DNA of 18,161 nt from positions 1 through 18,161 of the forward strand of contig JAKAAV010000003.1 of the NCBI GenBank assembly GCA_021802185.1, written 5' to 3'. The notes under the pieces are model-generated. The model searched no databases and was not told the DNA's origin. It saw nothing but the letters and a program-made list of their open reading frames with translations. The position numbers and the translations under genes were made by a program. The DNA is from Chloroflexota bacterium. Its GTDB lineage: Bacteria; Chloroflexota; Limnocylindria; Limnocylindrales; CSP1-4. This document shows, one piece after another, positions 1-6,614 of the stretch. How positions within the stretch are numbered: position 1 is the stretch's first letter; every line of letters starts with the position of its first letter.

Positions 1-1
1 C

Positions 2-1252
2 ATGCGCTACCTCGTGGCCGGCGTCGCCGCGTTCGTGGTCTTCGCGCTCGGCGTGCCGTTCCTCGCGCCGACCCTCGTCCGCACGAACGACGACCCGCAC
101 GTCTTCGCGCTGGCCCACGTCGCGGTCCTCGGCTGGATCACGATGACGATCATGGGGGCGCTGTACCAGCTGTTCCCCGTCGCGCTCGGGGCCCGACCGT
201 CGAGCGAGAGGCTCGCGCGATGGAACTTCTGGCTGTACCTCGTGGCCGTCGTGGGCTTCGCACCGAGCTTCTACGCCGACTGGACACCCGGGGTCGCCGT
301 CTTCGGGTCGCTGGCGGTCGGGGGCATCGCGCATTTCGCAAGCGCGATGCTCCGCAGCTACCGGAGCGTTCGCGACTGGCACCCGATGGCCTGGTACGTC
401 CTGGCCGGGCTGCTGTGGCTGCTCGGGACGATCGGCTTCGGCCTCGTGTACGCGCTGGACTGGCTCTTCGGCTGGTTCGACGTGAGCGACCCGATGCTCG
501 CCGCGCACGTCCATCTCGGCCTGGCCGGCTGGCTGAGCCTGACCCTCATGGGCGTCTCGTACAAGCTGATCGCGATGTTCGCCATCGCGCACGGGCACGA
601 CCACCGGCTCGCGATGGCCAACCTCGCGCTCTGGAACGTCGGCCTCGCAGGGTTGGCTCTCTCGCTGATCTTCGTCCCCGCGGGCCCGGCGGTCGCGGCG
701 TTCGCCGCCATCCTCGGACTCTCGGCGGTCCTGTTCGTGCTGGACATGGCACGGCTGCTTCGGCGCCGCCGCCGGCGCCCGCTGTCCGTCGAGCAGTGGC
801 ACCTCTTCGTCGGCTTCGGGTCCCTGCTGGGCGCCGTCGCGCTCGGCCTCGTGATCGCGACGGGACACGCACCATCGAGGTCCTGGGTGGTCGCGTACGG
901 GTGGCTCGCGCTCGCCGGATGGCTCGGGTTCTCGATCGTCGGGAACTCCTACAAGATCGTGCCGTTCCTCTCCTGGCTCCACACCTATAGCGAAGTGGCC
1001 GGCAGCCGTCCAGTGCCCCGCGTGGGAGACCTGCTCGACGCCGGCATGGCCCGGGTGTCGTTCGGCTTCCTGCTCGCCGGGCTGGTCGGCGTATGTCTCG
1101 GGCTGCTCGCAGGCGATGCGCCCGTCGTCCAGCTCGCCGGCCTGAGCTACCTCGCCGGCGCGACGGTGTACGCCCTGACGGTGCTGCGCCTCGCCATCCC
1201 GCTGCTCGTCAAGCCTTCGCCCACCTCGCTGTCCAAGGAGGGAATCGCATGA
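2..1252 (+). CDS. Haem-copper oxidase subunit I-like multi-pass membrane protein (5' end at window edge)
   Basis: A 416-residue, very hydrophobic protein with about ten to twelve predicted membrane helices. Histidines sit at helix starts (His33, His39, His169, His171). A motif of the form GW-L/I-x5-G-x2-Y-K/Q recurs three times, near residues 44-56, 177-188 and 306-318, each time followed by hydrophobic residues. This pattern resembles the cbb3-type cytochrome oxidase subunit I / NnrS-like superfamily of haem-binding membrane proteins. It is shorter than a full catalytic subunit I, so catalysis is not claimed. An arginine run (254-259) marks a cytoplasmic loop. The ATG is at base 2, so a slightly earlier start outside the window is possible. 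Its stop overlaps the next start as ATGA. The neighbours (MIP18, DUF2249, Crp, hemerythrin) suggest a role in nitric-oxide or oxygen redox handling. The exact function is inferred. Confidence 0.65.
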   Translation: MRYLVAGVAAFVVFALGVPFLAPTLVRTNDDPHVFALAHVAVLGWITMTIMGALYQLFPVALGARPSSERLARWNFWLYLVAVVGFAPSFYADWTPGVAVFGSLAVGGIAHFASAMLRSYRSVRDWHPMAWYVLAGLLWLLGTIGFGLVYALDWLFGWFDVSDPMLAAHVHLGLAGWLSLTLMGVSYKLIAMFAIAHGHDHRLAMANLALWNVGLAGLALSLIFVPAGPAVAAFAAILGLSAVLFVLDMARLLRRRRRRPLSVEQWHLFVGFGSLLGAVALGLVIATGHAPSRSWVVAYGWLALAGWLGFSIVGNSYKIVPFLSWLHTYSEVAGSRPVPRVGDLLDAGMARVSFGFLLAGLVGVCLGLLAGDAPVVQLAGLSYLAGATVYALTVLRLAIPLLVKPSPTSLSKEGIA

Positions 1253-1689
1253 GCACCGACGAACGCGGCCCGGCGACGGACGCCACGCCGATCCCGGCGC
1301 ATGAGGCCGACGCGTCGGAAGTGGACGCGACCGCGGGCGGCCCGCATGGCGTGGGAGCAAGGGACCGCGACCGCGCATCGGACCAGGCGATTGCGCGACA
1401 GGCATGGGACCGGCTCGCGCAGGTGTACGACCCGGAGATCGGCATCGACGTCGTGAACCTCGGGCTGATCTACGAGCTCACGGTCGAGGACGGAGCGGTC
1501 GGGATCCGCATGACGCTGACGACGCCGGGCTGTCCGATGAGCGACAGCCTCCCGGACGCGGTCGGACGCGCGATCGCGCTCATTCCCGGCGTCGATCCCG
1601 GCCGGATCCGCGTCGAAACTGTCTGGGAGCCGGCCTGGGAACCGGACCGGATGAGCGACTTCGCGAAGCTCCAGCTGGGCTGGTCCTGA
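1249..1689 (+). CDS. MIP18/DUF59 family Fe-S cluster assembly-type protein (SufT/PaaD-like)
   Basis: 146 residues. Residues about 48-146 form a MIP18/DUF59 domain: YDPEIGIDVVNLGLIYEL, then a strand ending in TLTTPGCPM, which carries the Cys conserved in SufT/PaaD-type proteins. The family helps mature or deliver Fe-S clusters to client proteins. The first ~48 residues are a polar, low-complexity extension rich in Ala, Asp and Thr. The ATG was chosen because AAGGAGG lies just upstream (1235-1241) and because it overlaps the preceding stop (ATGA), implying translational coupling. Next to a putative haem membrane protein and a ferredoxin, it may serve local metalloprotein assembly. That link is inference; the family call is secure. 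Confidence 0.87.
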   Translation: MSTDERGPATDATPIPAHEADASEVDATAGGPHGVGARDRDRASDQAIARQAWDRLAQVYDPEIGIDVVNLGLIYELTVEDGAVGIRMTLTTPGCPMSDSLPDAVGRAIALIPGVDPGRIRVETVWEPAWEPDRMSDFAKLQLGWS

Positions 1690-1702
1690 CGAAGGAGACG
1701 CG

Positions 1703-1930
1703 ATGGCCATCCTCGACGTTCGTCCGATCCTCGCCGCGGGGGACGACCCCTTCGCCGAGATCCTGGCGGCGGTGGCCGCGCTCGGCCCCGGCGAGGTGCT
1801 CGAACTGATCGCCCCGCTCGACCCCGTGCCGCTCTACGCGGTGCTCGCCGCCCGCGGCTTCAGCCACGTCACCGAGCGGCTCGGCGAGGGCGACTTCCGG
1901 ATCACGTTCCGGCGCACCGACGGCTCGTGA
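1703..1930 (+). CDS. DUF2249 domain protein (first copy)
   Basis: A 75-residue protein that is essentially one DUF2249 domain. It begins ILDVRPI, continues with a helix and LGPGEVLEL, then a degenerate DPVPLYAVL where family members usually read DHDPKPLYYQ, and ends with a strand FRITFRR. DUF2249 proteins are small, TusA-like in size, of uncertain biochemical role, and often occur next to hemerythrins, denitrification or Crp/Fnr genes. AAGGAG at 1692-1697 supports the ATG. It lies 13 bases after the MIP18 gene, so the three plus-strand genes look like one operon. A second, better conserved DUF2249 gene lies tail to tail with it. Confidence 0.83.
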   Translation: MAILDVRPILAAGDDPFAEILAAVAALGPGEVLELIAPLDPVPLYAVLAARGFSHVTERLGEGDFRITFRRTDGS

Positions 1931-2054
1931 CGTCGCCGGTCGTCCGGCCCTGCCTCCGCATGAGCAGCACCGTCCATTCAGCGGGGCCATCCTGCTCGAG
2001 GATGTCGCCTCACGCGCTGGCGATCCACGGCCTCGACAGCGCGACCAGAGCCCG

Positions 2055-2093
2055 GGAGAGCGGGCCTGGCCGCGCACCGAAGGCCCGCTCTCC
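2055..2093. terminator. Perfect 13-bp hairpin between convergent genes
   Basis: GGAGAGCGGGCCT (2055-2067) is the exact reverse complement of 2081-2093, with a 13-base loop. It sits midway between two convergent DUF2249 genes. There is no clear T tract on either side, so it is a likely bidirectional terminator of the GC-rich kind, judged by position and stem strength. Confidence 0.65.
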
Positions 2094-2116
2094 GGCGAAG
2101 ACGGCACGCGGGGCCC

Positions 2117-2154
2117 GACGCGGCGCCGGCGCGGCGTCCGGCGCCGGCCGCGTC
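2117..2154. terminator. Second GC-rich hairpin just past the minus-strand DUF2249 stop
   Basis: GACGCGG (2117-2123) pairs with CCGCGTC (2148-2154), and CGCCGG (2124-2129) pairs with CCGGCG (2138-2143), leaving CCGG unpaired on one side. It begins about six bases beyond the minus-strand stop codon, a typical spot for a terminator of that operon. Confidence 0.5.
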
Positions 2155-2159
2155 GGTCA

Positions 2160-2438
2160 TCAGACCCTTCCGACGACGACCACCCACTCGCGCGGCCCGC
2201 TCGTCTCGGGCTGCCAGCTCACCTGGCCGGCCCGCTCCGCCTGCAGCATGTAGTAGAGGGGCTTCGGCTCGTGGTCGACGCGCAGCCGCACCGCCTGACC
2301 GGGCTCAAGCGCGTCGATGGCGTCCATGATGGTCTGGTGACGGACGCTCACGTCGATGTCGCCGGCGCGGATCTCTCGCACCACCGTCTGGCCCGCGCCC
2401 GGCCCATCGCCGCTCGCGCTCATGTTCTCCGTGCTCAT
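2160..2438 (-). CDS. DUF2249 domain protein (second copy)
   Basis: 92 residues. After a ~20-residue flexible leader, the DUF2249 domain is complete: REIRAGDIDVSVRHQTIMDA, LEPGQAVRL, the hallmark VDHEPKPLYYMLQAE, GQVSW, and a terminal strand EWVVVVGR. The start is fixed by an AAAGGAG ribosome-binding site and by an ATGA overlap with the ferredoxin stop. The longer reading frame upstream is a shadow of the ferredoxin. It is the last gene of the regulator-ferredoxin-DUF2249 operon. It is clearly closer to the family consensus than the plus-strand copy. Biochemical role unknown. Confidence 0.88.
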   Translation of the reverse strand: MSTENMSASGDGPGAGQTVVREIRAGDIDVSVRHQTIMDAIDALEPGQAVRLRVDHEPKPLYYMLQAERAGQVSWQPETSGPREWVVVVGRV

Positions 2439-2710
2439 GAAACACTCCTTTCCCACGTCACGATCTCGAACGCGACCTCCGCAGCCTGCTCCGGGCAGAC
2501 CGCCACGCACAGCTCGCACCGCACGCACCGCCGCTCGTCGACGAAGGGCAGCCAGCCGAGCTCGCTCGCCCGCCCGTCGATGGCCCCCGACGGGCAGACG
2601 GCGAGGCAGAGGCCGCAGCGGCTGCAGCTTGCCGCGTCGATCCACGGGATGCCGCCCGCTCGGAGAGCGGACTGCGGGAAGGCGGCCGAGCCGGCGCCAC
2701 GCTGTCGCAT
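2435..2710 (-). CDS. 2x[4Fe-4S] ferredoxin
   Basis: About 91 residues with two classic cluster motifs, CSRCGLCLAVCP (near residue 29) and CVRCELCVAVCP (near residue 62). All eight cysteines and both prolines are present, so it should bind two [4Fe-4S] clusters and act as a small cytoplasmic electron carrier. The start is uncertain: ATG at 2710 has no good ribosome-binding site, a GTG lies one codon earlier and a TTG lies near 2772. All begin in the gap after the upstream regulator. It overlaps the DUF2249 start as ATGA, so the two are probably translated together. The partner enzyme is not evident; the putative haem membrane protein is one candidate. Confidence 0.85.
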   Translation of the reverse strand: MRQRGAGSAAFPQSALRAGGIPWIDAASCSRCGLCLAVCPSGAIDGRASELGWLPFVDERRCVRCELCVAVCPEQAAEVAFEIVTWERSVS

Positions 2711-2792
2711 CACGACGCGAGCATCGGCCGTTCGCCGTCCGGCGGCTGTGACCTCGGTCGGCGATTCGGTCAAGTCGTGCCGGATGCGTCCA

Positions 2793-3803
2793 TCACTGGC
2801 GCGCCGCCAGTCCCTCGCGATCCAGCAGGACGATCCGGCCCTGCTCGACGCGAATGAGCCCCTCGCGCTCCAGCTGACGCAGGGCGCGCGCCACCACCTC
2901 GCGGCTCGACCCCACCATCTCGGCGATCTCTCGCTGGGTGAGCGTCCGGCCACCGGATCCGGCACCGACCCCCGCGTGCGGGAGGACGGCCTGGAGCAGC
3001 ACCCTCGCGACCCGACCCGCCACCTGCCGGAACGAGAGGTCCTCGACGAGCGCGATCGCCTGCCGCAGCCGGAACGCGAAGCTGGCCGCCGCCGCGGTCG
3101 CCAGCTCTGGAGCGGCGCCGAGGATCTCCGACCGTCGCCCGACGGGGAGCACCAGGAGGGTCGCGTCCTCGAGGACCTGCGCCGTGGCCGGCTCCGGCCC
3201 GAGGTCGAAGAACGGGACCTCGTTGAACGAGGCGTCGGGACGCACCACCTGCAGCGTCTGCTCGCGACCATCCGTGTCCGACGTGAACAGCCGGACCGCG
3301 CCCGACTCCACGAACCAGATGCCGCAGGCGGGATCGCCCTGGGTGAAGAGGATCTCGCCGGCAGATGCGCGCCGTCGCTGCGCGTACCGGCCGACTCGCT
3401 CCCTCGTGGCGGCGGGGAGGCCTCTGCCGAGCAGGGGCTGCTGGCCTCCGGGGACGATCCCCGAGTCCGCCGCGAGGGCTCCGAGCGCCACGTCGGCCGG
3501 GGGCACGGGCGGCGGCAGCGCGGGCCGCGGCTGGCGAGCGGGTCCGCGGTGAACGGACGGTCGCGGCGCGGCGTCGTGCGCGAGCCGGTAGATCCGGCGG
3601 CGGCGGTCGGTCACGTCCGTCTCGACCGAGGCGATCCCGGCCGCCTGCAGCCGCGCGAGGTGGTACGAGACGAGCGATCGTCCGAGCCCCAGCTCGCGCG
3701 CGAGGTCCCCTGCGGTGCGGCCTTCCGTCCCGGACCGCGCGAGCGCCGCGAGCACGCGACGGCGCGTGGGATCCGCGAGCACGCCGAACCGGTCGATCGC
3801 CAT
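2793..3803 (-). CDS. Fusion regulator: ArsR-type winged helix + Crp/Fnr protein
   Basis: 336 residues from the ATG at 3803. Residues 1-75 form an ArsR-type winged helix: RFGVLADPTRRRVLAAL, then a recognition helix region RSLVSYHLARLQAAGI, then a wing with DRRRRIYRL. A Pro/Ala/Arg linker spans about 76-125. Residues ~126-235 are a cyclic-nucleotide-type beta-barrel (GEILFTQGDPACGIWFVESGAVRLF), and 255-330 a Crp-type HTH (LTQREIAEMVGSSREVVARAL). The protein therefore carries two DNA-binding heads. The N-terminal cysteine cluster of FNR is absent, with only one Cys (160), so direct Fe-S oxygen sensing of the FNR type is unlikely. Haem, NO or nucleotide sensing remain open. An upstream ATG at 3878 would add 25 Arg-rich residues and is less likely. 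It heads the ferredoxin/DUF2249 operon and diverges from hemerythrin. Confidence 0.88.
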   Translation of the reverse strand: MAIDRFGVLADPTRRRVLAALARSGTEGRTAGDLARELGLGRSLVSYHLARLQAAGIASVETDVTDRRRRIYRLAHDAAPRPSVHRGPARQPRPALPPPVPPADVALGALAADSGIVPGGQQPLLGRGLPAATRERVGRYAQRRRASAGEILFTQGDPACGIWFVESGAVRLFTSDTDGREQTLQVVRPDASFNEVPFFDLGPEPATAQVLEDATLLVLPVGRRSEILGAAPELATAAAASFAFRLRQAIALVEDLSFRQVAGRVARVLLQAVLPHAGVGAGSGGRTLTQREIAEMVGSSREVVARALRQLEREGLIRVEQGRIVLLDREGLAARQ

Positions 3804-4003
3804 TGACCGATCGTAGTGCCTTCTTTCCCCCGACCGGCCTATCCGGCGCCGGGCCCGCCTCGACCCGTCCACTGGCAATCGGCGGCCTTCCCTGATCTTG
3901 AGTCACAGCGGACGCGGCGGCGCTGGGGAGACGATGGCGGCGAAGGCGACGACGGTCCGACGAAGCCACCGGTCGCTCGCGTCCGAAGCACGGAGAGCAC
4001 CTC

Positions 4004-4549
4004 ATGCCCGTCCATACCGAGACAGTCCACACCGAGCCAGTCCACACCGATCCCGCCCACCCCGCGGCACGACACACCCAGCCGCTCCGGGACGAGCATC
4101 GCGAGCTGCGACCGCACATCGACGAGCTCGTCGCCGTCGCCGACCTGCTCGACGACCACCGGCCAGGGGAGCTCGGCGACCGCCTGGCGGCCGCGTCGTC
4201 GTTCGTGAACGGTCACCTGCTGCGCCACGCCGGAGCCGAGGAAGCCGCGCTGTACCCCGTCGTGGGCCGGGCCATGGGCTCGACCGACGCCACGGCGACG
4301 ATGTCGCGCGACCACCGCGAGATCGCCGCGTTCGGCGAACGACTCGCCCAGCTCGTCGAGGATGCGCGCGGCGGCCGCGGCGACACCACAGCGCTCCGAC
4401 GCGTCCTGTACGGGCTCCACGCGATCGTCGCGCTCCACTTCGCGAAGGAAGAGGAGGTGTACCTCCCGCTGCTCGACGAGCGGCTCACGCCCGAGGAAGC
4501 GGCGCGGCTCTTCGCCGGGATGGAGGCGGCGGCCGCGGCCTCGGAGTGA
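4004..4549 (+). CDS. Hemerythrin HHE-domain protein with VHTEP repeats
   Basis: 181 residues. The hemerythrin-type di-iron ligand set is visible: His32 in RDEH, His75 with Glu79 in HLLRHAGAEE, His104 in SRDH, and His145 with Glu149 in LHFAKEE. Such four-helix proteins bind O2 or NO at a di-iron site, or act in Fe-S repair (Ric/YtfE). This sequence lacks the N-terminal ScdA Cys domain of Ric. The first ~20 residues are a five-residue repeat (VHTET, VHTEP, VHTDP). GGAG at 3992-3995 supports the start. It diverges from the ArsR-Crp regulator across a 200-base shared promoter region, which points to control by that regulator (inference). Confidence 0.87.
   Translation: MPVHTETVHTEPVHTDPAHPAARHTQPLRDEHRELRPHIDELVAVADLLDDHRPGELGDRLAAASSFVNGHLLRHAGAEEAALYPVVGRAMGSTDATATMSRDHREIAAFGERLAQLVEDARGGRGDTTALRRVLYGLHAIVALHFAKEEEVYLPLLDERLTPEEAARLFAGMEAAAAASE
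4010..4054 (+). repeat. Three 15-bp in-frame repeats in the hemerythrin N-terminus
   Basis: Units at 4010-4024, 4025-4039 and 4040-4054 share the pattern GTCCAYACCGAKNCM and encode VHTE[T/P]-type pentapeptides. A fourth, decayed unit (AHP) follows. Being a multiple of three, copy-number change would not break the frame. Confidence 0.8.
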
Positions 4550-4704
4550 CGGGTGGACCCGGGCGGCCCGGAGGACGGCGTCAAGGGCGGGCGACGTCAA
4601 GGGGCGGGCTGACCTCGCATTCGGGCCCAAGGGCGAGTGCAGCGGCGAGCGCGGACGCGTGCCGGAGGTGCACGAGCGCGGGCTCGTGCCGGGCGTACAT
4701 CGGA

Positions 4705-4730
4705 AACCCCCGGCGACAGCGCCGGGGGTT
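4705..4730 (+). terminator. Strong 11-bp terminator hairpin after hemerythrin
   Basis: AACCCCCGGCG (4705-4715) pairs with 4720-4730 around an ACAG loop. The stem starts with A's and ends with T's, so it could stop transcription in either direction. It lies ~155 bases past the hemerythrin stop, the only gene it plausibly serves. Confidence 0.72.
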
Positions 4731-4989
4731 CCTGCCTGTCGCGCGGGACGCGTGGGCGTCGCGTGCGCAGGATGACGGTGACGAGCATGCCTTGCGAACC
4801 CGCTTGCACGTGGTGCCCAGCGGCACCGGTCGCAACGTGTCGACGCGCGCCGGGCTGACCGGACAGACGCAGGTAGGCGACGGCTGCGCCGAGCCTCGAC
4901 CCTCCGGCACCATGTCGCCCCGCTCAACCCGCCGGCGGCGGGCGCCCCGCGGGCCCCGCGCGGGCTCGGATTCGCGTCCGGTGACGGCG

Positions 4990-5061
4990 GCCCGCTGGTT
5001 TTGGTCGGCGACCGCAGTGATGGGAGCCCGCTGGCTTTGGTCGGTGTCCGAAGTGCCGAGA
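4990..5061. repeat. 36-bp tandem repeat, two clear units with degenerate flanks
   Basis: Units 4990-5025 and 5026-5061 both begin GCCCGCTGGYTTTGGTCGG and match at most positions over 36 bases. Weaker copies in the same register may precede (from ~4954) and follow (from 5062). The period is divisible by three, but no recognisable coding frame explains it. Confidence 0.65.
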
Positions 5062-5145
5062 GCCCGGCCGGCTCCGGTCCCCGGCCCCGGCTCGGGTCCC
5101 TGGCCTGGGCCACCCGATCGCGCCCGCCGACTGCTCCTTCGGATG

Positions 5146-5174
5146 TTGCACGCCCTCCAGTGCGAGCGTACAAG
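5146..5174 (+). promoter_or_regulatory. Possible sigma70-type promoter for the small gene at 5195
   Basis: TTGCAC (5146-5151) and TACAAG (5169-5174) are separated by 17 bases and lie about 20 bases before the GTG start. Both boxes are imperfect, so this rests on spacing and position. Confidence 0.3.
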
Positions 5175-5194
5175 GGCGCCGGGGGGTTTCGGTC

Positions 5195-5506
5195 GTGGCA
5201 GACCAGCGAGTGCTGACGCAGCATCCCGTGGTCGCGATCGCTCTGGCGACGTGGCGCGAAGCCGAGCGCCTGCTCGACGAACTGCCGCCGCTGTCGCCGG
5301 ACCACGAGAGCGTCGCACTGGCGCTGTCGCTCTCGCGGGACACGTACCGGAGCCTGACGGCGACCAGCCACGCGACGGCGGAGCAACTGGCGCTGGCCCA
5401 GCGCAGGCTCGCCGCGGCTCGCAGAACCCTCCGCCGGACGCAGAGCCGTATCGGGGACGCTCCCGGTTCGCCACGAAGCAACGACCTCGTGGACCAACGC
5501 CGGTAA
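5195..5506 (+). CDS. Small helical protein of unknown function
   Basis: 103 residues from a GTG start. The sequence looks like a real protein: alternating hydrophobic and charged residues, long predicted helices (VAIALATWREAERLLDEL; ATAEQLALAQRRLAAARR), no Cys, and a basic C-terminal tail. There is no signal peptide or membrane segment. No family is recognised. A G-rich stretch (5181-5187) lies at ribosome-binding distance and a possible promoter lies upstream. It stands alone, with a terminator before it and a convergent lipoprotein gene after it. Confidence 0.55.
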   Translation: MADQRVLTQHPVVAIALATWREAERLLDELPPLSPDHESVALALSLSRDTYRSLTATSHATAEQLALAQRRLAAARRTLRRTQSRIGDAPGSPRSNDLVDQRR

Positions 5507-5596
5507 GCCGCGCGGAGACGCGCGGCCGTTCGCCGAAACGTAGCGCCGTTCGCCGAGACGCAGCGCCGCTCCGCCCCGGCGCATGACGCCTCGCGG

Positions 5597-6202
5597 TCAG
5601 CTCGCCCACGGATGCATCTCAAGCCGGCTCGGCTCCCCTGCGCCGAGGCATGGCGGCACGGTGGTGTCGTTCGCCCAGGCCGGTGTCGCGTCGACGCGAC
5701 TCCGGCCGGTGATGACGAAGCGGATCGTCACCGGCGCCGTGGGAGCCGCGCCGCAGTAGTTGTCGGCGTCGACGAGCGTCGTCAGCACGGCGTGCGGGCC
5801 GACCGTTGTCGGCACACCGTCAGGCCTCCCGTCGATCAGCACGCGGCTCGCACCGTCGATGAGCTGGGGCTTGACGAGCGCGTCGAGCAGGCACGGCGTC
5901 GCCGAGAGGTTGGCGAGCGTGACGTGCGCGATGCGATGACCAGCGGCGCCCTCCCAGAGCGTGATCCTGGCCGTCAGCTGCGCGGCGTCGCAGATCATGG
6001 CTGCCCCCGCTGTCGCCGGAGCCGTGGCGGCCGGCGAGGCGGCGACGGATGCGAAGGGCGACGACGCGGTGGTGGCAGCGGGGGTCGTGACGGAAGGGGT
6101 CGCGGCGGGAGACGCCCCGGCGGGAGACGCGACACACCCCGAGGCCCCCGCCGCGAGGACCAGGATGGCGAGGATCGTGACTGGGCGGAAGCGCTGGCTC
6201 AT
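5597..6202 (-). CDS. DUF4232-type secreted lipoprotein
   Basis: 201 residues. The N-terminus is a lipoprotein signal (basic SQRFR, hydrophobic ILAILVLAA, then ASG before Cys23). A ~45-residue Ala/Thr/Ser/Pro linker typical of surface lipoproteins follows. The globular part (~70-201) resembles DUF4232: LTARITLWEGAAGHRIAHV, LANLSATPCLLDALVKPQL, then Cys residues in NYCGAA and PPCLG. Four Cys in this domain could form disulfides. The ATG was chosen because AGAGGTG precedes it and because the longer frame upstream is pseudogene and antisense DNA. Function unknown; the family is common as a surface domain in actinobacteria and other high-GC bacteria. Confidence 0.78.
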   Translation of the reverse strand: MSQRFRPVTILAILVLAAGASGCVASPAGASPAATPSVTTPAATTASSPFASVAASPAATAPATAGAAMICDAAQLTARITLWEGAAGHRIAHVTLANLSATPCLLDALVKPQLIDGASRVLIDGRPDGVPTTVGPHAVLTTLVDADNYCGAAPTAPVTIRFVITGRSRVDATPAWANDTTVPPCLGAGEPSRLEMHPWAS

Positions 6203-6254
6203 GGGACACCTCTGTCTGGACGTGCCTCCCGCGTCGAGCGGGCTGGTCTTCCGC

Positions 6255-6569
6255 TCCACCTGACGCCCGGCGGCGCCCGGAACGTTCACGCGATGCAGTT
6301 CCCCGTCGCGCTCGACCGCGAGGAGAGTGACGAACACGGGAATGCCGCGAATGGAGTTGTGGGTGGCGTGGATCGGGTCGACCAACCAGCGGACAGGGGC
6401 GCCAGAGTTCTCCGCGCCTTTTCCTCCCTGAGGAGCCCGTGATCGGGAAAAGGCGCTATGGATCCGCTCGCGGATCTCCTGCTCAATGGCAAACATACGG
6501 CTGCAAAGTCGCCAGGACGGACCACTTGCATTGCGGTCAGCAAATGATCTACTTTCCACATCGGCAGTC
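6255..6569 (-). pseudogene. Relic of an inositol-monophosphatase/histidinol-phosphatase-family gene
   Basis: Translated fragments match the core of the family in order. AIEQEIRERI comes first, then in a second frame FPDHGLLREE, then back in the first frame RWLVDPIHATHNSIRGIPVF and TLLAVERDGEL. Intact enzymes read WVVDPIDGT-x-NF-x-RGIP, so the metal-binding DGT is now HAT. Frame is lost at an A run (6448-6451) and regained near a T run (6419-6422), consistent with a one-base insertion and a one-base deletion. The N-terminal start and the C-terminal ~half of the enzyme are missing. It lies in the gap between the lipoprotein and the DeoR regulator and is on the lipoprotein strand. The family match is by eye. 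Confidence 0.68.
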
Positions 6570-6614
6570 ATATTCCCACGATTGTCCACGGCGGACGCAT
6601 TGGGGGACTGTGCC

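Larger units (their letters stand above)
4550..5194. other. 645-base gene-poor region
   Basis: No credible protein gene was found. Long open frames here on both strands run through the neighbouring genes and have Arg/Pro/Ala-rich, family-less translations typical of GC-rich noncoding DNA. It holds a strong terminator hairpin (4705-4730), a smaller hairpin GGTGCC-CAGC-GGCACC (4812-4827), a degenerate 36-bp repeat (about 4954-5080) and a possible promoter for the small gene that follows. Confidence 0.6.

Noticed and set aside
3893-3907. Possible Crp/Fnr operator (TGATCTTGAGTCACA) in the divergent promoter region
   Set aside because: One half-site resembles TCACA, but the other half does not match TGTGA or TTGAT at the right spacing. 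It is not strong enough to list.
3839-5584. Very long open frames on both strands over 3839-5586
   Set aside because: They overlap the hemerythrin and small genes antisense or out of frame, and their translations are Arg/Pro/Ala-rich with no family features. This is typical of stop-poor GC-rich DNA.
6486-6614. Upstream extension of the DeoR-type regulator by 43 residues
   Set aside because: The extension reads antisense through the phosphatase relic and lacks family similarity. The ATG at 6615 matches normal DeoR N-termini.
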